64,000 bases of DNA from Cymodocea nodosa (GCA_036874045.1 CM072335.1:27721501-27785500); one strand, 5' to 3'. Counted from the stretch's first letter, positions 37,392 to 49,200 are shown. Made by a program: numbers and translations. Notes: generated from the sequence alone by a model not told the origin.

Positions 37392-39381
37392 AAGGGGAAG
37401 GTGCTCAGACTATGCCTAATATGCATACTCTAAATCTAGTTTTTTCTTCTCACCAGTATCAAGTTTCAATTATTATTAGTATTCACTGTGTTGTCAAATA
37501 ATGAATAGGGTGATAGGTGATAGCGTGAAACAGAACTTGAATGTTTCTCACTTTAGAGTAATAAATTTTTGTTGACATACTTTCTTTGAATTCTCCGAGT
37601 AAGAATTTGTGTGAACTATATGTTTTATGGATTTCATGTAGAGGCCCAGCAAGATTTATATCAAATCCATGATGTATATCATGTGCGATATGGAGTGGGT
37701 AGCAGGAATTGAACCTGCATTGTTTGCTTGGTTGTTCATTATATAATCGAGCTTCCCATTCTCATACTTTATTCAAAAGTTATCAATATTTATCAAATAT
37801 GTTCAGTTTGCTAGCGCGGCATACCAAAAGAATCCCTCCCTCTTGATGGGTATACCAAAAGGCATTCTGGAAGAGCTTACTTTGAATTATTATTCAGATT
37901 CAACTGTCCAGTCAATACTCAGAATAAAGCCTAACATCTCAAGGTAACACAAAGAGGTTTGAATTCATAAAAGTGATGAACTTACACTCTTCTCTTCAAT
38001 CATGGCTTTGAGTAGAGCAAGAAAGTGGGACTGGACCACATGTGTGCTGTGACGATTGATACATACAGTCTATTCTTCCAGGAAGATCCGACCTTATGCT
38101 GATAATCAGAGTCTATTGTTTTCGATGACATTTATATGTCTGTTTATGTTGTTAGTATTGCTTTTACATTTCTCAGGATTTGAATCTTAAAAAGATTGTG
38201 AGTATCATCGATCTTGCCCATTGAATTATTATATATTTGCGCAGCTAGAACTTTTGTTTAGTTAGGTGGTCGGCTTGCACTTCATCCTGTTTAAGATGAT
38301 GTTTCAACTAAGGTGATTCCATTGAGAGAAAAATGGATCAGGTTAATTCGATGACAGAAACATTTTTAGTGGTACAACATCTTATTATCAGGAAAAATCA
38401 AGATAATAATAACAGTGATATAAGATTTCAGGCTCATATATGATGTAATGTTCTTTGGTGCGTGCAGAAGAGTGACGAGTCCGAAGAAATTTCATCCTCC
38501 ATTCCTCTGATGTCATGATCGGATCTCTCAGTGGAGCTAAGAAAACCAAGAACTTCAAAAAAGAAGGGCTCTTATTAGCCTCGTTGCCTCTTGTCATCTG
38601 CTTTAATCAAACTCTCCCTTTCCCCTTGTTTTTTTCCTCTTAGTCCAAGTAATGAACATTCCTGGGTCTTCCTTCGTTAAAACATTGTGAGGTCCGTTCG
38701 CCTTCACCTTGTGTGGTGACGAAATGAGATGAGATGGAAACTATACGTACACAGAGGAAATGAGAGAAAAGAAAATATTGAAATTGAATTCTAGTTCGGT
38801 TTAGAGTACTCCCGTAGAGATAAGGATTTAGCACTATCAAATCTTTAATGGAGCCGGGTTACTAGATCTGGGAAGTGATAGAAATCAAAATATATCTATC
38901 ACCTCCAAAGTATGGCAAATTATAAAAGAGGAGTCGGTCTATATACCCAACAATCACATATGATATAAAGTAATTAGAACCAATTCTAATAGTTCAGTTA
39001 GTTAGGAACAATGGCATTCGTAGTTTCAATTAGAATTCAAACTCACCAATAATAGGATAGCGTAATTAGTATACAAAACAACAGAGTGATAAAAAGATTC
39101 AAAAAAATGCGTGGTTTATCAAAAGCTACAGTTGAATGCACCCTAGGAAGATCGAGAACTTCATGCCTGTTTGTTCACAAGAATTGCTACTTACTGCAAA
39201 GGCTCCTCTAATATACTACAACTGTAGTGATAGGAGCTACAAAAATTGATCTTTCTCAGCTTTTGAATTTATACTAACTAACTGGTACAGTATCGAGATA
39301 TTAAAAAGCTCCTAAGAGATATTAAAAAGCTAGTTGAGGTATTTGTCTGAAAGAAAAGAATCCTTTAGTAATCATGCATGT
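37392..39381. other. Intergenic, malate dehydrogenase 3' UTR and spacer
   Basis: AT-rich. Apart from the tRNA-like stretch at 37694-37760, no gene or clear repeat was recognised up to the left LTR of the Copia element. Confidence 0.5.
37694..37760 (-). pseudogene. tRNA-like degenerate sequence (organellar type?)
   Basis: The minus strand reads GCAGGTTCAATTCCTGC, a perfect T-arm (five paired bases and a canonical TTCAATT loop), followed by TACCCACT as a possible 3' acceptor arm. Upstream, AGCTCGATTATATAATGA resembles a D-arm. The 5' acceptor side (AATGGGA) pairs with only about four bases, and no clear anticodon stem forms. It is best read as a degraded tRNA, perhaps from plastid or mitochondrial DNA; I could not assign the amino acid. 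Confidence 0.3.
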
Positions 39382-39706
39382 TGATGTCGGAGAGCGGCAG
39401 TGGACCAGAGGCGGGAGAGACGGGAGTGGAGTCGCACGATCAACGATGGGATAGAGAAAAAATGCGTTAGATCAAGGGTGTGTAACTTCGATTTAGGGCT
39501 TCGATGATGGAGTTCTTCTAGGTGAGCGATTTGTAAGTCATTTCAACTCAACTAATCATCCTTATTTATAACCTTAAGAAGGATTAACCACTTCTATCAT
39601 CTTCACCTTCAACTTTCTCTTTAAATTTTGGTAACTACTGCAATTTGATTTTCAAATTCAATCTTTGAATTTGATTTGGATTTGGTCTTTTTCATCAATT
39701 CTAATA
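39382..39706 (-). repeat. 3' LTR of the Copia element
   Basis: Shares with the right LTR, in order, ATGCGTTA-ATCAAGG, AAGTCATTTCAAC, CTTATTTATA and the 32-bp identical block at 39641-39672. Its 5' terminus on the minus strand has mutated from TGTTGGAATT to TATTAGAATT. It is about 50 bp longer than the other LTR because of indels. Confidence 0.8.
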
Positions 39707-39722
39707 TCACTCACTTGGTCAT
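39707..39722 (-). other. Polypurine tract next to the 3' LTR
   Basis: The minus strand reads CCAAGTGAGTGA directly before the LTR start TATTAGAATT, close to the CAAGTGGGAGA polypurine tract of plant Copia elements. Confidence 0.55.
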
Positions 39723-39773
39723 AAAGATTAGTTATATTTTTTTATATGTCAAATTCAATAAGATGTATCATAT

Positions 39774-40142
39774 TTATATTCTACTTCTATTATTCGTATT
39801 ATATGTCAAATTCATTAAGTTGAGATTTAAATCATTTATAAATCTCTTAATCCAAACTACATGTGATGTAGTTACACTTCTAAAGATGAATACATATCTT
39901 AAAGTAAATTTTCCATCATCTTTATTACTACCTAGATCTGCATCTGTATAACTAAGCATTTCAAGCTCTTCTATTTGGTAAGTCAATTTATGATGTAAAG
40001 TTCCTTTTATATATTTCAATATTCTCTTGATAACTTTCCAATGTTTTGTTTCGAGATTACTTTGATATTTACTAACAATACTTACAACATATGTTAAATC
40101 TGTTCTCGTACATAATATAACGTACATTAAATTTCCAACCAC
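39774..40142 (-). pseudogene. Copia RNase H remnant
   Basis: Open frame of 122 codons with VGNLMYVILCTRTDLTYVVS, HWKVIKRILKYIKGT and YTDADLGSNKDD. The last matches the YSDADWAGD-x-DD RNase H motif with changes. The frame ends near the polypurine tract. Confidence 0.8.
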
Positions 40143-40339
40143 TTGGGCATAAGGTGTTCTTAAAGGTTTATTCCCCTTTCTAGGACATTAGTCCTTACTT
40201 AATCTTTTACCTAAAACATAAAATGTGGGGGTCAAGGAACAATTGTACATTCCAAATCTTTTTAACACCATGCACAAGTATCTTTCTTGATTTATATTCA
40301 ATATTCTAGATTTCTAATCTCTTAAGATTTGAATTCCAA

Positions 40340-40943
40340 TAACATAGGATGTTCCATTCAACATATCAATGTCACTTTTGGTGAGTAAAATATCATCTAC
40401 ATATAAGGATAATATAATGAATTTATTCCTACTATTCCTGACATATACACAATAATTTAACCTATTTGAAACAAATCACAATCTAACAATTATATTATGA
40501 AACTTATGATATCATTGTCTTGATGCTTGTTTCAAATCATATATTAACATTTTTAATTTGCATACCTTTTCCTCATATCATTCTATCTAAAATTCCTCAA
40601 GTTGTGATATATAGATTTCTTCCTACAAGTCTCCATTTAGAAATGTAATTTTTACATCTATTTGATATAATTCTAAATCTAAATGTATAACTATAGCCAG
40701 TATAATTCTTATAGATGTGAACTTAGTCATTGAAGAATATGTTTCATGAAAGTCAATTCCTAGTTTCTGTGTATAACCTTTAGCAACTAAATGAGTCTTA
40801 TATTTATCAATAGACTCATCAACCTTTAACTTTTTCCAAAATATCTTTTTGCACCTTATAGTTTTCCTTCCTTTAGGTAAATCACACAATTCCCATACTT
40901 GATTCCTTTTCATGGAATTAATCTCATCATTCATGTCATTCAA
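40340..40943 (-). pseudogene. Copia reverse transcriptase remnant
   Basis: Minus-strand frame 40943-40623 has NQVWELCDLPKGRKTI, KKIFWKKLKVDESIDKYK, LVAKGYTQKLGIDFHETYS and a KITFLNGDL segment, all RVT_2 signatures. Further on, the polymerase box YVDDIL (YVDDI at 40403-40389) is intact. Stops and small indels lie between them. Confidence 0.85.
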
Positions 40944-41699
40944 CTATAAATCCTTCTCATGAGATTCAATGACATCTTTATATGTCATGGGTTTCATGTG
41001 ATTTTCCTCCATATCTATCAATAAACAAGAAAACTCATAGGAATACAAATGGTAATCATCCATCCATATTGGTTGATGTCTCATCCTCTTGTTGCTAACA
41101 AGTACATTTGGTTCTTCATGTTCTCCATTCCTATTAATTTTATCAATTCCATTTATAGACTCATCTTGGATTCCTCCCATGATTTTCATGTGTTCATGGT
41201 AGTCTCCATTGACAATTTTCATAGGTTTATCCATCTTTTCAATGTTATGTTCCCCTTCAACTCTATGGTTATTTTTCAAGATATTATTGAAATAGTCATC
41301 ATTGACCACAAACAATGATTCATGTTCTTTTTATTTTCCTATCTCTTCCTTTTCATTCAAATTTTCTAAGAAGGTAGCATCTCTATATTCAATAATTCCA
41401 TTTTCTTTATTATAGAACTTATAACTGAAAGAATTTTCACAATAACTTATAAGCCTACACTTTAGTGTCCTTGAATCTAACTTATACCTTAATTATCTAA
41501 GAATAAGTGTGTGGGTTACAAATCTCCATTTCTTTAAATGATATAAGTTAGACTTAGTTTTGGTCTATAATTCATAAGATATGCTAGGCATAGATTTGGA
41601 TGATATTCTATTTAATACATAATTCATTGTAGTTAAGACTTCTCCTTAAAAATCTTTGTAGAGACTTGAGTGTGAAAACATGCATCTAACAGGATTCAT

Positions 41700-42110
41700 A
41701 AGTATTTTGTTCTTTCTTTCTATCATACCATTTTGTTGTGGTGTAGAAGGTATTGTACTTTACCTTTTAATTCCATGTATTTCATAAAATAGTTCAAATT
41801 CTTTAGAATTATGTTCTCCTCCCCTATCTGACATTAATACCTTAATAATTCTTCTAAGTTGATTTTCTACTTTCAACTTGTATTTCATAAAACAAGTCAA
41901 TACTTCACTTTTGTGACTTAATAGATAAACATATGTATATCTAAAAAAATCATCTATAAAAGTCACAAAATATTCCTTGTTTTTATAAGTTTTAAGACTT
42001 AGTGGACTACACATATCAGAATGAGTTAAGCCCAATAATTCATCTGATTTATGTCTCTTACCAAAGGGTTTCTTAGTCATTTTTTCAACTAAACAATGTT
42101 GACATTTATT
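41700..42110 (-). pseudogene. Copia integrase remnant
   Basis: The rve core reads GLTHSDMCSPL (first Asp, about 42020), YFVTFIDDFFRYTYVYLL, SDRGGE (second Asp, 41833-41817) and, after one stop codon, TPQQNGMIERKN (catalytic Glu, about 41710). The DDE residues all survive, but the frame is broken just before the last motif. Confidence 0.85.
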
Positions 42111-42358
42111 AATTCCATATTTTTAATTTCAAGCAATATATTCAATTTTATCAATTGTTGTATTCTAGATTTATTAACATGCACCAATCTTAAATGCTAC
42201 GAATCAATCTCAGATAAATAACATACAATATAATCAAAAGCCACTTCATTTATTTCATTATCAACAATAGAAATCTTAAACAAATCATGTTTCGGTACAA
42301 AAATTATCATAGCAAAGATCTTTTTGTCCTTTACTATGGATACACGTTTATTGTAAAA

Positions 42359-42770
42359 TCAAACTTCCAAACTATTTTTTAAAAGAATGTCGACATATAT
42401 CAAATTTTGCATCATGCCAAGTGCATAGAAGATATCTTTCAAAATCATAATGTTGTCTCCTAAGTCCAAAGGATAGGTGTCAATACCTTCTACATTTAAA
42501 TAAGTATTGTTAACCATATAGATGTGTTGTTCGTTAAGGCTCAACTCTTTAAAGGAATCAAGTCATTTTTTGGTTTTGGCAATGTGCCTTGTAGCACCAG
42601 AATCAACCCACCAATCGTTTGAATTAGGGACTACAACATTGTTGCATTCTACAACTCCCACAAATGTTCTTTTATTCTTCATGTTTGATTTTGAGGTCTC
42701 ACCTTTATTTCCATTTTTGTTAGGATAATTTACCCTAAAATGTCTAAATTGGCCACAAGAGTGACCTTAC
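42359..42770 (-). pseudogene. Copia nucleocapsid end and protease remnant
   Basis: The minus strand encodes WWVDSGATRHI (catalytic DSG at about 42604-42591), the aspartic protease active site. Upstream, GHSCGQFRHFRVNYP looks like a decayed zinc knuckle whose last Cys is Tyr. After the protease, an in-frame stop interrupts, then a MVNNTYLNVEG segment resumes. Confidence 0.8.
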
Positions 42771-42925
42771 CCTCATTCTTTCTTTTCATATGCTTGATTT
42801 GGCTTGAAGTTGTTCCTTTTCAGTCTATTTCTTCTTTTGTTGCTTTTATCAAATCTAGACTTCTAAGATGCGATGTTGGCTTCTTCCAGATTAGATTGAT
42901 GTTGCCTCCATCTGAACATTATTTC

Positions 42926-43457
42926 TTATTCAATACCCAACCTAGCTAGTAATTCAAACAATTGAAATGGGATAGACCTAAGAAATGTGGTAACTATATC
43001 ATAACTATGTGGCATGCTATTTAATGTAGTTTCTATCTGTAATTTTTTAGGTATAAGGGTTCCTACAGTAGCCAAATCATTTGTCATCACTATCATGTTG
43101 TTTACATGTTCCACTATATTTTGTTCCTCTAGTATTTTGCAAGAGTTATACTTTTGAAGAAATAGTTGAGTGTTCATTTCAATTGTTTTATCATATTTCT
43201 CTTTCAAAGTATTTCATAAAATAAAAGCAGTAGTGTAATGTTCAAAACATTTAACCAAACTATCCTCCATAAATAAAAGCGTTATCAACTAATTCTGAAT
43301 GACTAGTTTCAACAACATGTTCTATGTTATCAAATTCTAAAGCATTTTTAATTTTTAGATACCACATCTCATAATTTACCCTATTTAATTTATCTATTCT
43401 TGCCAACTTAGTTTTAAACATTTTGATAGTCATTTTTGTATCTACAATTGAAATCAA
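42926..43457 (-). pseudogene. Copia gag remnant
   Basis: Minus-strand frames 43457-43260 and 43207-42926 are separated by a frame break. The first contains KLNRVNYEMWYLKIKNALE, matching the L-x-G-x-NYxxW start of Copia gag. The second contains NTQLFLQKYNSCK and MIVMTNDLATVG followed by a LPxSYD-like SMPHSYDIV, typical of the UBN2-type gag domain. The start ATG at 43457 is plausible. Confidence 0.8.
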
Positions 43458-44429
43458 TTTTCTAATTTCAAATAATTAGATTTAAGATAACTAATTTCAA
43501 AAAATATGCAATTTTCAAAAATTCCAAATTTAAATTTCAAAAATTTAAATTTAAATATTCAAATTTTAAATTTTGAATTCCAATTTCCAAATTCCAAAAA
43601 TTCAAATTTCACATTTTCAATTTTAAATCTCAAAAAAATTTTCCAAAAAAACCAATTCCAAAAATTTGGTTTTCAAATTTTTAAAAGATTTAATTTAAAT
43701 TAACAAAACACAAATACTTAAACTTACTAATTAAAGCATGCATTTCTAAACATGTAATTCAATTAATGACTAACAAAATTAACAATTAAAAGAAATTGCA
43801 TGCATTTTTTAAAAATTTTTTAAATATAATATATTATATATTACAATAATATATAATACAACACTATATTAAAAAAGGAGGGGTTTTAAATCCATAACCA
43901 TGATCACCCTTTGTGCAGACGGTCAAAGAGCTGTGTGAAAAGAGGGAGGCAATAGTGAAGGCAAGTGGAGCTCGCAAGCAAGCAAAAATGGGGCAACAAG
44001 TCGTGGGTAGCTACACAAGAGAAAATGCATAGAGGGAGCATGTGAGCAAGCTTTTGGCAGGGTAAGGAGGCAACGATACTGAGTGGATGCAAGTAAGAAG
44101 ATGTGTGTATGGTCAGGTGGAGCCATGCAAGTGACGATGCGTGGTGCTAGGGGGTTGGAAGTTTGGAGGCCACATATGCGAAGGAACATGTTTAGAATGA
44201 AATTATGCATAATATTAGTGGTTAATGAATAGTTAATGACATATTATTTAGCTTACCAGATGAGAATTAAGTCATTATGCTATATTTGCACAATTATAAG
44301 ACTTAATTAAAGAACATGTATAATTTGAAGGAATTAATGTTAATTAAGTATCATTTATGAATGATTAGAAATGACTTCTTTTGCATACTCTTAATTGTTA
44401 AATGTTATATACGTATTGCTTTATTAAAC

Positions 44430-44525
44430 TACATAACTAGACGAGTCCACTATAACTCAATGAGGTCGATCCGTTGAGTTAATAATTAAGTCAACGAAGT
44501 AAGTTCGTTAAGTTACACTAACTAC
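44430..44525. repeat. Second cluster of the same hairpin repeat
   Basis: Partial units around TATAACTCAATGAGG (from 44451), CGTTGAGTTA paired with AAGTCAACG (44472-44496), and GTTAAGTTACACTAAC (from 44507). The last two are 34 bp apart. Motifs match the cluster 1 kb to the right. Confidence 0.7.
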
Positions 44526-45479
44526 ATAGATTAGTTATTATCTAATATACGATTGTAAGTAGTTTGCAGGAAATGCATAGGAAGATCATGTAGCACAAAT
44601 CACATCATAATCTCAATCATAGAACGAAGAAGTAATTATTGTCATTGATACGCATTTTGAGGTAGTAGTTATTATGAGAAAGAAATATAAAAGGATTGGG
44701 AAAAAATGAAGAAAGGAAGGGAGAGAACCGTGCTCACTATAGAAAATGTCAGATGTTCCTTGAAACATCTTCTACCACCGCCACCCATCATTCATCGGAG
44801 GTCTATGAGGATAATTTCCAAAGTTGGGTTGATTATGAGCAATCGTGGTAACTAATAATCATTGTAAAGGAGTGATCTCATCAAAAGAAAGAAATGTTTC
44901 TTCACCAAGCATCGAATCATCTCTTAAAAGATAGTTAAAGCTTCCAACCTTAATTTCAAGTTGATGTCGATTTGCTAAAAGGAAATCATCTTATAAAAAT
45001 CTAGGTTTGTAATCTAGTAGGGAGAGGAGCACTTGATAATAAGTGGTTAAGTTTTTAGAAATGTAAATGTATCGTATGTAGTGTTAGAAGTCTTTTATTT
45101 TCAATAGAGAGTTTATCATATCTCAATCGTCCACCTTGAGGAACAAAACAAAAGTATGTTTATGTCTACTTTCACTTATTTATGTTTCGTGTTTGTGTCA
45201 TTTATGTTTGTATTGTTTGTTAGTGATTGTTAAATGTTGTGTGTTTATTTTAGTTTAGTTAATATAAAATTGTATAATTAAATCTTAAAACTAATTACTT
45301 CAAATCTCAAAAATCGTGCTTGATCTATTTATTATTTGAAGTATTTGAATGCTAAAATTGCTTAATGTTAAATCTAATATAAGTAGCATTTGAAGAGTAT
45401 TGCATTTTAAGGGATTGCCCAATGGATGATCACATTCCTATGCAATTAGCAGTAATAATAGTAAGTTTTTAAATTGTTC

Positions 45480-45578
45480 ATTGAGTTATTTATAACTCAA
45501 TAAAGAAAGTCCGTTAAGTTATTTGTAACTCAACAAACTTAGTTTATTGAGTTAAGTAGTAATTCAATGAAGTGTGTT
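45480..45578. repeat. Three 33-bp tandem units, each with a hairpin
   Basis: Units start at 45480, 45513 and 45546, exactly 33 bp apart. Each opens with an inverted repeat: arms ATTGAGTTA and TAACTCAAT with a 4-base loop in unit 1 (45480-45501, all nine pairs match); GTTAAGTTA and TAACTCAAC in unit 2 (eight of nine); ATTGAGTTA and TAATTCAAT in unit 3 (one wobble). The 11-bp linkers are less conserved. Confidence 0.85.
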
Positions 45579-45932
45579 TTAGTCAATGAACACTGCACTT
45601 TATCTATAACAACTTAGAATCTAATTTCAATCACTGCTTGTAGATTTGACCTATTTTTGTATGCTTATATAATTGACGTTGTGTAATTACAGTAAATTAA
45701 ATAAACAAATTTATTAAATTTAAATCTTATTTGGAAATTACTTGTTACTTATAAAAAATTATGTTTAAACCAACAAGTACAAGACACATGGTGTGATAGT
45801 CATATAGATGGGGGGGGACAATGATGCTATGCAGATGTGTGCAAGCAGAGACATGTATTGTTGGGTGGAAATGTACGAGTGTCGTCTTGCAGGTTGAAAA
45901 CAGTTGAAGATGTTGGGTAGATGGTGAACCTA

Positions 45933-45944
45933 GCTTTGATACCA
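45933..45944 (-). other. Primer-binding site of the Copia element
   Basis: The minus strand reads TGGTATCAAAGC, one base different from the TGGTATCAGAGC used by many plant Copia elements to prime from initiator Met tRNA. It lies 4 bp from the LTR end, as expected. Confidence 0.85.
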
Positions 45945-45948
45945 TTAT

Positions 45949-46221
45949 TGACATACGTTGAGGATGATAGATCAAAGACGAGAACAAAGTCACACAATTG
46001 ACGATGAGACAGATGCGTTAAATCAAGGATGTGTAAGCTCAATTTAAAGCTTTAATGATAAAGTTCTTTCAAGTAAGTCATTTCAACCCAATCGATCATT
46101 CTTATTTATAGCCATAGGGAATATTAATCACCTCCACCATCTTTACCTCTAACTTTTTCTCAATTTGATTTTCAAATTCAATCTTTGAATTTAAATTTGA
46201 TCTTTTTGACCAATTCCAACA
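45949..46221 (-). repeat. 5' LTR of the Copia element
   Basis: About 273 bp. On the minus strand it begins TGTTGGAATT and ends TGTCA, the expected TG...CA ends. It shares a 32-bp identical block (46161-46192) with the left LTR and many shorter blocks in the same order. Confidence 0.8.
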
Positions 46222-49200
46222 TAATGAAGGTGTTCTAAGAAGCTATGATCTCAGATACAATCTTAGTTTATTTACCAAACACATGTATGATTCAAGCCAA
46301 ATCTAGCTGTGGGTTTCAAAAAGTTTGCATGAAGCATTTGAAATTTCATCATGCATTATTGGAAAACTTTCGAGAATCACAGCAGTTTTGACCATTATGA
46401 TAGCATTTTTATCTGAACTCTAGTTTAAAATTCAAAAGTAAATGTATTGTTGTTTTGTTTTTGTTCGAGGAAAGTGTGGTGAGGCGTCAAGCAAGGCTTT
46501 AGGTGGCTGAGGTCTTGTCTTTTTTCAAGCCCTTTTCCCAGTTGAGAAAGAAAGAAAGAAAGAAAGCAAGAAACTCGCAGGGTTTTGGTAGGCATAGAAG
46601 AAAAAGAGAAGCAGCAGCAGCAGCTGTGGTGGGTTTTGATGCGGTACAAAGGGGGATGGGATCCAAAGCCTCTGCAGAATAGTTCCTTCCACTATATTCA
46701 CGTACGTCATTTTATTTCTTCTGTAATGCTAGTTTATAGCCATTTTCATCAAGATTTAAATTTTAACGAAAAGAAAAGCACTGTTATCATAAATTAAGTG
46801 AGTTATATGTCATAATTGTTTACTTCATCATATATTCTGATGAGCAGTGGCGGGTTCTCTTGTCCCCTTCAGCGGCAGTATTAATGTGCATTTTCAGATT
46901 TGGATATCAAGAATTAAATCTTCCTTCTTTTCCTCCTACAGTACCCATTTCTCTGCGGGTACACAGTCAAAGATGGGCCATGAGGTTGTAGAAGCTAAAG
47001 TTGCAATGGCATGTGAAACTGTGGACCGTGCATGAAGATGATCATGAGAGTTAGATTAAGTAGCCATGCATATCTCCCAAGAAACAGTACTGGTACAGTG
47101 TAGGACCTGAAAAGAGCATGGCAATCGACCATCACTGAAGAAAGGTTGCCCTCGACTTGGATGTCTGTCATTTAATTAGCGCAATGGTTTGATGAATTCA
47201 CGCTTGTTTCCCAACTGCACTTTTCTGATTGCATTGGCTTGTTGTGTCTTGGGACATTTATTATCTTATATGATATGGACCAGACACATAATATGTGCAA
47301 TGTTATTGCAACTATGAGTAACTGCAGCTATGAGTATCATGGCAATATTTTTATCTGGATTTGAATGTGAGGCCCCTTCTTTCAAAATAGAATGGAAGAT
47401 GAATTATGCTATCCTGTTATTAATGCTTTGTATTGTTTAGACCACTGGCTTTGGATCTTTAGACCTGACCGCCGCTGTGTAGTTTTAAAATAAAAATAAA
47501 AATAAAAATATTATCATTATAAGAAAAAGAAAAATAAGACTCAAGCACGTGAGAATCACGAAGGAATTTGATCCAGAACCCTGAAATGAGTCGTGGAGGA
47601 TGGGATGCCCGGAATGATGGGATCGGTATCGTGCGCTGTTCCGTTGACATTTATTTAAATATATAATACAGACCTTATATATCAGAAGAATGACAAGATT
47701 TAACTTGTCTCCGTTTCAAAATATACGTAGCTCAAAATTTTTAATCCGTGGATACTTGAAAAAAAAAAATATATATATATTAATATATCAACGTAAAGGC
47801 CGGTGGAGTGGTCCACACGTGCATGTTCTCGGCTGAGGAGGTGGGTCGCGGAAATAAAGCAAACAGAACGGGAGTGCTGGCTGTGGCCTTCGCTTTTCTC
47901 CTCTCGTCGTCTTCTTCGTTTCCGTCGTCCTTCCTCATCGTTCCCTCTTCAATCAAGGCGCAAGTGGAAAACAGGGCTGGGGTTGACCCTTTGGCTCCGC
48001 TTTCTCTTAAATGAACTGAATCCATCGGACCGATCGATCGTCGCCATCATTAATGGCCACCATGTGCCGTAGTCCCCTCCTCATTTACGTGCCGTCCGGG
48101 TTTCCGGTCGCCCGCACGATTTCCCCACTTTCCTCTCCGTCCGATCAGAAACGAACCGTCGGGATTTTTCTGGAATCGGTACCGTCATCCTCTCGTTATC
48201 CCGAACCCATCATGGCTAGCTGCTAGTGGTCTTCCCTTGGGTTAAGAATCCACGTACCCTGAGCGGTGTTGTGCGGTGAAGCTATAGCTTTATCGTCCTT
48301 GTTGGCACGATTGTAGTGGTTGGATCTGTGGCGGACGGCTGTAGTTGGTCATTCCGAGGAAGTGGAGGTGCTGTAAAAGCTTCTGCAGGTTTCGGCATCA
48401 GCAGTGTTGTGGTGGTGCACCGCGGCAGCGCTGGCTCTGTCGCCGTCGCAGGCTTGACTACAGAGCTGTATCAAGAGAGAGACGCACAAATCACATATGT
48501 ACGCATATTATATACATGCAACAACTCACGGCATCAAGTTCTGTGCAGAGCAGCTATGGTGGGTGCGAACTTGCCTGGCTCTGGCCCTTACAAATTTCTG
48601 CAACAAAATAAAGTACACGGCTAAGGATCTTGAAGGAGGTGAAGGTGATAAAGAAGCGGAGCAGGAGTAGTAGTGGAAAAAAAAAAAAAATTTCTTTGGA
48701 GTATACATTTTCAGTGAAATAAAGCACATAATTGCGTCATAAAACAATCAACGATTCTTCAAGAATCAACTGTCGATGTTCGTCGACGCCCATCGTTGCT
48801 TTCGGAAGAAATCTCAACATCAATCGTTGATTCTTCGATGGTTGTTAACAAGTCACCTTCGGGGTGTCGATGACTTCAACACATCTCGGGAGCATGCTTG
48901 ACCAGCAGAGTCATCAAAAAGAAAGTTTTTTTTGGTACAGCCTAAAACCATTTATTTATCTGGGACAAATCATTTCGCGCTACATCAGAGAGGACCACAG
49001 TGAAAAATCATCGAGAATCATGAAGCAATAGAATAGGTCCTAGTCTTCTTCCAGGTATGACAGAAGAATCATGTATACTTCATGCATGATGGTACGTTAC
49101 GAAGACTATGGCCATGTCTTGGAAGAATCACTGACTGGATTAGACGTTTTGTGATATTCTTGTTCTCTGTGGGAGACGCTTTATATGATTCGTATTGACT

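Larger units (their letters stand above)
43458..45932 (-). other. Long noncoding leader or nested insertion between primer-binding site and gag
   Basis: 2.47 kb without a recognisable coding domain. It contains a stretch of AAATTCAAATTT-type low-complexity sequence (about 43490-43700), a GC-richer patch (43900-44180), and two clusters of a 33-34-bp hairpin-forming repeat (44430-44525 and 45480-45578). It may be a true long leader or a nonautonomous element inserted into the Copia. Confidence 0.6.
39382..46221 (-). mobile_element. Ty1/Copia LTR retrotransposon, old and inactive
   Basis: About 6.8 kb, transcribed leftward. It has a 5' LTR (45949-46221), a primer-binding site matching initiator Met tRNA (45933-45944), coding remains in Copia order (gag, protease, integrase, RT, RNase H) at 43457-39774, a polypurine tract and a 3' LTR (39382-39706). 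The LTRs are clearly diverged and every coding domain has stops or frameshifts, so the insertion is old. An unusual stretch of about 2.5 kb lies between the primer-binding site and gag. No matching 5-bp target duplication was seen next to the inferred ends. Confidence 0.85.

Noticed and set aside
41049-41318. Plus-strand frame opposite the Copia pol
   Set aside because: It is antisense to the integrase-RT linker, which reads better on the minus strand.
45480-45578. CRISPR-like array (regular direct repeats with dyads)
   Set aside because: Plant nuclear DNA; units of 33 bp are contiguous, with only short linkers and no repeat-spacer alternation.
39377-46226. 5-bp target-site duplication of the Copia element
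   Set aside because: The bases beside the inferred LTR ends (CATGT on the left, TAATG on the right) do not match; either the ends are off by a few bases or the duplication has decayed.
46847-47035. 62-codon frame beginning MAGSLVPFSG
   Set aside because: Looks gene-like at its start, but no family, splice partners or conservation can be shown.
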